Origin: an uncultured Clostridia bacterium
GTDB taxonomy: Bacteria > Bacillota > Clostridia > TANB77 > CAG-508
Assembly (NCBI GenBank): GCA_934155265.1
Contig: CAKPGU010000003.1
Span: 62,001 to 126,000, forward strand
DNA: 64,000 nt
Direction: 5' to 3'
Shown: piece by piece, positions 61,196 to 64,000 of the stretch
Position numbering within the stretch: position 1 is the stretch's first letter
Layout: each line of letters opens with the position of its first letter
Translations under genes and position numbers: made by a program
Notes under the pieces: model-generated
The model's database searches: none
What the model saw: only the letters and a program-made list of their open reading frames with translations
What the model was told of the DNA's origin: nothing

Positions 61196-62035
61196 ATGAA
61201 AACAATTCAACCAATATATAAAAATATAATAGCTACAATTGTAGCAATAATAATAGCATTGGTATCAATATTTGCAGTTGCACCATTAACAAAATCATAT
61301 AAGTTTCACAGTAATTCAATCCAAGCTTTAGACAATAAAAAAGTTACAGTAACTGAATTAACAGTTGCAGCAGTGGGAGTATCAACAGCACTTGCAGCCA
61401 TTCCAGGAGATGCAACTACACCATTATCAAACCAAATAATGGATTTAAGCTCGTATTTACTTATAGTTATCGGAGTAATATTCTTAGAGAAAATCCTTTT
61501 AACATTAACTGGATATGTGTCATTTACTTTTTTAATACCAATAGCTTGTTTGTTATATTGCATATACATCTATGCTAAAAAAGATATACTAAAAAAATTA
61601 TCAATAAAATTATTTACATTTGGAATTATATTATTTTTAGTCGTACCAATTAGTGTTCAGACAAGTAATTTAATTGAAAATACATATAATGAGACAATTG
61701 AAAATGCTAAGAATACGGAAATTACATCAAATGATAAAACAAATACAGATACAAATGATAATAGTGAAGAAAATGGATTTCTTTCTAAATTTAAAAATAA
61801 CATATCTAATTTAGGTGAAAATGTTTCAGAATTAGTAAATAAAGGTGAGAAGGAATTAAGTAAATTTATAGATGCTATTGCTGTATTATTAATTACATCA
61901 TGTGTTATTCCAATTATTGTTTTAATATTCTTAGTATGGATAGTTAAAATTATATTTGGTGTAAAAATTTCAGTTCCAGATATTAATAAAAATAAAAAGA
62001 TAGAAGATAAAGAAAAAATTTCACAAAATACTTGA
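61196..62035 (+). CDS. polytopic membrane protein, partner of 58933
   Basis: 279 residues from ATG 61196 (AAAGGAG upstream), 22 bases after the previous stop. Membrane helices lie near residues 10-30, 85-105, 107-125, 138-155 and 225-250. A conserved-looking outer segment, VTVTELTVAAVGVSTALAAI then PGDATTPLSNQIMDLSSYLL, follows helix 1. Between helices 4 and 5 is an Asn/Thr/Asp-rich loop of 60 residues. No named family recognised. The stop codon overlaps the MerR-type promoter at 62032. Confidence 0.75.
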   Translation: MKTIQPIYKNIIATIVAIIIALVSIFAVAPLTKSYKFHSNSIQALDNKKVTVTELTVAAVGVSTALAAIPGDATTPLSNQIMDLSSYLLIVIGVIFLEKILLTLTGYVSFTFLIPIACLLYCIYIYAKKDILKKLSIKLFTFGIILFLVVPISVQTSNLIENTYNETIENAKNTEITSNDKTNTDTNDNSEENGFLSKFKNNISNLGENVSELVNKGEKELSKFIDAIAVLLITSCVIPIIVLIFLVWIVKIIFGVKISVPDINKNKKIEDKEKISQNT

Positions 62036-62062
62036 CTTAAACCCCACTCTAAGTGATATGAT
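62032..62062 (+). promoter_or_regulatory. MerR-type promoter, 19-bp spacer (copy 2)
   Basis: TTGACT (62032-62037), 19 bases, TATGAT (62057-62062), with ACTTAA...CTAAGTGATAT in common with the promoter at 40750. It now drives the aldo/keto reductase remnant and the DUF362 gene. Confidence 0.75.
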
Positions 62063-62087
62063 GTAGAAAAAATAAGGAAGAGTAAAA

Positions 62088-62120
62088 ATGTCATATTTAG
62101 GAGAAGATATAAAAAATATG
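62088..62120 (+). pseudogene. aldo/keto reductase start, rest deleted
   Basis: Behind GGAAGAG, ATG 62088 begins MSYLGEDIKNM, which matches the usual opening of Firmicutes aldo/keto reductases (M-YLG-DI-KLGFGLMRLP) for eight or nine residues and then diverges into unrelated codons, stopping at 62199-62201 inside the next gene. Deletion of the body of the gene explains this best. Confidence 0.5.
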
Positions 62121-62136
62121 GAAAGGAAAGATAGAA

Positions 62137-63021
62137 ATGGAAAAATCAAAAGTTTATTTTACAAAAGAAATTACACCAGAAAGTGTAGTAAAAATGTATG
62201 AAACTTTAGGAGTAAAATTGCCAGGAAAAGTGGCAGTAAAATTACACTCAGGAGAACAAGGAAATCAAAATTATATCAGACCTGAATTTGTAAAAGCAAT
62301 TGTAGAAAAAGTAAATGGAACAGTTGTAGAATGTAATACAGCATATGGCGGAGCAAGAAATACAACTGAAAAACATGAGAAATTAATGGAAGAACATGGA
62401 TGGCCAAAATATTTTGATGTAGATATAATGGATTCAGAAGGAGATGACTTAGAATTAGACATCCCTAATGGAAAAGTAATTAAGAAAAATTATGTTGGAA
62501 AACATATTCAAAATTATGATTCAATGTTAGTATTATCCCACTTTAAAGGACATCCTATGGGAGGATATGGAGGAGCTTTAAAGCAATTATCAATTGGATG
62601 TGGCTCTTCAGAAGGAAAATCTTGGATACATTCAGCAGGTGTAACAAGAGATCAAGAAAAATTATGGGACAACTTACCAGAGCAAAATAAATTCTTAGAG
62701 GCTATGGCAGATGCAGCATCATCAGTTCACAATCTATTTAAAGACAAAATTGTATATATAAATGTTATGTGTAATATGTCAGTCGACTGTGACTGTTGTG
62801 CTGTTGCAGAAGACCCTTGTATGAAAGATGTTGGAATCCTTGCAAGTACAGACCCAATCGCAGTAGATCAAGCATGCATAGATATTGTATATAATTCAAA
62901 AGATCCAGGAAGAGATCATTTTGTAGCCAGAGTTGAAAGACAAAATGGAGTTCATACAATAGAAGCTGCTGCTGAACTTGGATTTGGTTCAAGAAAATAT
63001 GAATTAATAAACATTGACTAA
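62137..63021 (+). CDS. DUF362 domain protein
   Basis: 294 residues from ATG 62137 (GGAAAGGAAAG upstream). DUF362 pattern: KVAVKLHSGEQGNQNYIRPE, CNTAYGGARNTTEKH, LVLSHFKGHPMGGYGGALK and QLSIGCGSSEGK. A Cys cluster VDCDCCAVAEDPCMKD near residue 215 could bind metal. The C-terminal 2[4Fe-4S] ferredoxin domain found in many relatives is absent. Function of the family is not settled. Expression may come from the MerR-type promoter 75 bases upstream. Confidence 0.88.
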   Translation: MEKSKVYFTKEITPESVVKMYETLGVKLPGKVAVKLHSGEQGNQNYIRPEFVKAIVEKVNGTVVECNTAYGGARNTTEKHEKLMEEHGWPKYFDVDIMDSEGDDLELDIPNGKVIKKNYVGKHIQNYDSMLVLSHFKGHPMGGYGGALKQLSIGCGSSEGKSWIHSAGVTRDQEKLWDNLPEQNKFLEAMADAASSVHNLFKDKIVYINVMCNMSVDCDCCAVAEDPCMKDVGILASTDPIAVDQACIDIVYNSKDPGRDHFVARVERQNGVHTIEAAAELGFGSRKYELINID

Positions 63022-63069
63022 GAAACAATATATTATTAATTTATTTTTATGATAAGAGGTTGGAAAGAA

Positions 63070-63180
63070 ATGAAAACATTATATTTTGATTATTCATGTG
63101 GAATAAGTGGAAATATGACACTTGGGGCATTAACTGAAATAATAGGAGACGAAAAATATTTAGTAAATGAACTTATCTAA
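63070..63180 (+). pseudogene. larC: LarC remnant (nickel insertion protein, N-terminus only)
   Basis: GTTGGAAAG then ATG 63070 begin MKTLYFDYSCGISGNMTLGA followed by LTEIIGDEKYLVNEL, as at the start of LarC, which makes the nickel pincer cofactor of lactate racemase. The frame stops at 63178-63180 after 36 codons; relatives have about 400. The rest is deleted. Confidence 0.65.
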
Positions 63181-63277
63181 AATCTTTTATAAACCAATAG
63201 TGTACAAAACTGTAAAAATATGGTATATTAATATGCAATGGGTAAAAATCAATATTAGAAAGGTAAGGTTATATACT

Positions 63278-63628
63278 ATGGAGAAAAAATTAGGAGCACG
63301 GTTACAGGATGTAAAGAAAGATCTAGAAAGAATTATTAATAAAGAAGTAGGTGATTCGACGGAAATTTTTATGGATAAAATTCATGTGCAATCTATTTTG
63401 GAAGATTGGATAACAGATGATATAGAAAATAAAGCAATAAGAGATATGGCAATAGAGGTTTATCTTGAACTTGCCCAAATAGATGTATATAAACAAGATA
63501 GAAAATATTATCCAAAAAGAATCTTTATTACATCATTAAAAAAATTTCTTCAAGTTGTCAATGAAGAACTTCCAAAAGAAGAAAGACTTGACAATTTGGA
63601 AGAAAAATTGCGAAATATCATTTCCTAA
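63278..63628 (+). CDS. small helical protein, possibly frameshifted at its end
   Basis: 116 residues from ATG 63278 (AAAGGTAAGG upstream); the upstream extension from 63167 covers the larC remnant and lacks a ribosome binding site. Helical and charged (RLQDVKKDLERIINKEVGD, IEVYLELAQIDVYKQDRKYY). Just after the stop, another frame reads on as ISFPNYDYHSEENIQEMIHS and NARAIARLLVNKK to TAG 63714-63716, so the original gene may have been about 146 residues with a one-base shift near 63605-63625. No family recognised. Confidence 0.6.
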   Translation: MEKKLGARLQDVKKDLERIINKEVGDSTEIFMDKIHVQSILEDWITDDIENKAIRDMAIEVYLELAQIDVYKQDRKYYPKRIFITSLKKFLQVVNEELPKEERLDNLEEKLRNIIS

Positions 63629-63750
63629 TTATGACTATCATTCAGAGGAAAATATACAGGAAATGATACATTCTAACGCACGAGCAATTGCTCGACTTCT
63701 TGTAAATAAAAAATAGCCAATACCAAAGGATCAGTTGACAAAAAATGTAT

Positions 63751-63796
63751 AAATTAATCACTTCTACAAAAAATAAAAAGTAGAGGTGATTAATTT
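63751..63796 (+). promoter_or_regulatory. hairpin covering the splB ribosome binding site
   Basis: A 17-bp stem with a single G-U pair (63751-63767 with 63780-63796) and a 13-base A-rich loop or less. The 3' arm contains the Shine-Dalgarno AGAGGTGA (63782-63789) and the first bases of the TTG start codon. There is no T tract, so translational control fits better than termination, although it also follows the upstream gene. Confidence 0.6.
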
Positions 63797-64000
63797 GTTT
63801 ATACCAGACAGAATATATTGCGAAGATGGAATAGAAAATTATGAATTGGGAAAAGAATTATTAGAAAAATATAAAGATGTTCCAAAAACAATGATAGATA
63901 ATCATAATAATATTGAAGAAATGAGAAAAAAAGAAAATTCTGAATTTGCAAAAATGAAAAGAAATTTAATAATAGGAACACGAAAGACACATAAATATGC
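63795..64000 (+). CDS. splB: spore photoproduct lyase, N-terminal part (runs off window)
   Basis: Radical SAM enzyme that repairs the thymine dimer of UV-irradiated spores. The start is TTG 63795, 5 bases after AGAGGTGA. The 68 visible codons show FIPDRIYCEDGIENYELGKE, LLEKYKDVPKT, NSEFAKMKRNLIIGTRKTHK, matching the N-terminus of SplB before the CxxxCxxC cluster motif, which lies beyond the window. Forespore (sigma-G) expression is expected from the family. Confidence 0.82.
   Translation, partial: MFIPDRIYCEDGIENYELGKELLEKYKDVPKTMIDNHNNIEEMRKKENSEFAKMKRNLIIGTRKTHKY

Noticed and set aside
61196..62035. Sugar or galactoside transporter
   Set aside because: Number of helices and the hydrophilic loop do not fit transporter families, and there is no ATPase or binding protein.

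Overview
The window comes from a low-GC, spore-forming Gram-positive bacterium, most likely an uncultured gut-type member of the Clostridia. This is inferred from the strong A+T bias, purine-rich Shine-Dalgarno sites before nearly every gene, TGG (not TGA) used for tryptophan, T-box control of a tRNA synthetase, and sporulation genes (sigK, yabP, yabQ, and the start of splB). No tRNA or rRNA gene, CRISPR array, intact transposase or integrase was seen.

Layout. 0-1.8 kb: a candidate type I toxin-antitoxin locus, a sigK gene split by a +1 frameshift, and a small helical protein. 1.9-11.3 kb: lower glycolysis (gap, pgk, tpiA, gpmI, eno) interspersed with a NUDIX hydrolase, an orphan YezG-like immunity protein and a conserved but uncharacterised pair (NifU-like scaffold plus GGGtGRT protein). 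11.6-15.0 kb: a complete dTDP-L-rhamnose operon (rmlD-A-C-B). 15.0-21.8 kb: housekeeping genes (yqeK, rsmE, yicC, remA, rpoZ, gmk, priA, def). 22-27.8 kb: a secreted protein, a FucO-type lactaldehyde reductase, and a T-box-controlled aldose-epimerase/valS operon. 27.9-35.6 kb: a tight eight-gene operon that appears to make a lipid with a phosphonate head group (PlsC, acyl ligase, B12 radical SAM enzyme, CDP-alcohol phosphatidyltransferase, permuted papain-like protein, PEP mutase, phosphonopyruvate decarboxylase, nucleotidyltransferase). 35.7-38.3 kb: yabP, yabQ, divIC, rho.

From 38.4 kb on the window is an accessory region: many small membrane proteins, an ABC exporter with two permeases, pnuC with a nucleoside-deoxyribosyltransferase-like partner, an Mg2+ P-type ATPase, duplicated yjbR genes, and a two-gene system of unknown function (58.9-62.0 kb). 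It also holds an unusual number of decayed genes (cupin, carboxymuconolactone decarboxylase-cupin, MerR, rubrerythrin, flavodoxin-like reductase, aldo/keto reductase, larC), several of which look like remains of one MerR-controlled regulon. The last 206 bases start a spore photoproduct lyase gene behind a hairpin that covers its ribosome binding site.

Non-coding structure is rich. There are two 31-bp palindromes, a 130-bp cluster of alternating REP-like palindromes, three long intergenic inverted repeats, and a terminator-like repeat present four times between 38 and 54 kb. The two most promising leads are the convergent type I toxin-antitoxin locus at 1-309 and the phosphonolipid operon at 27931-35638.
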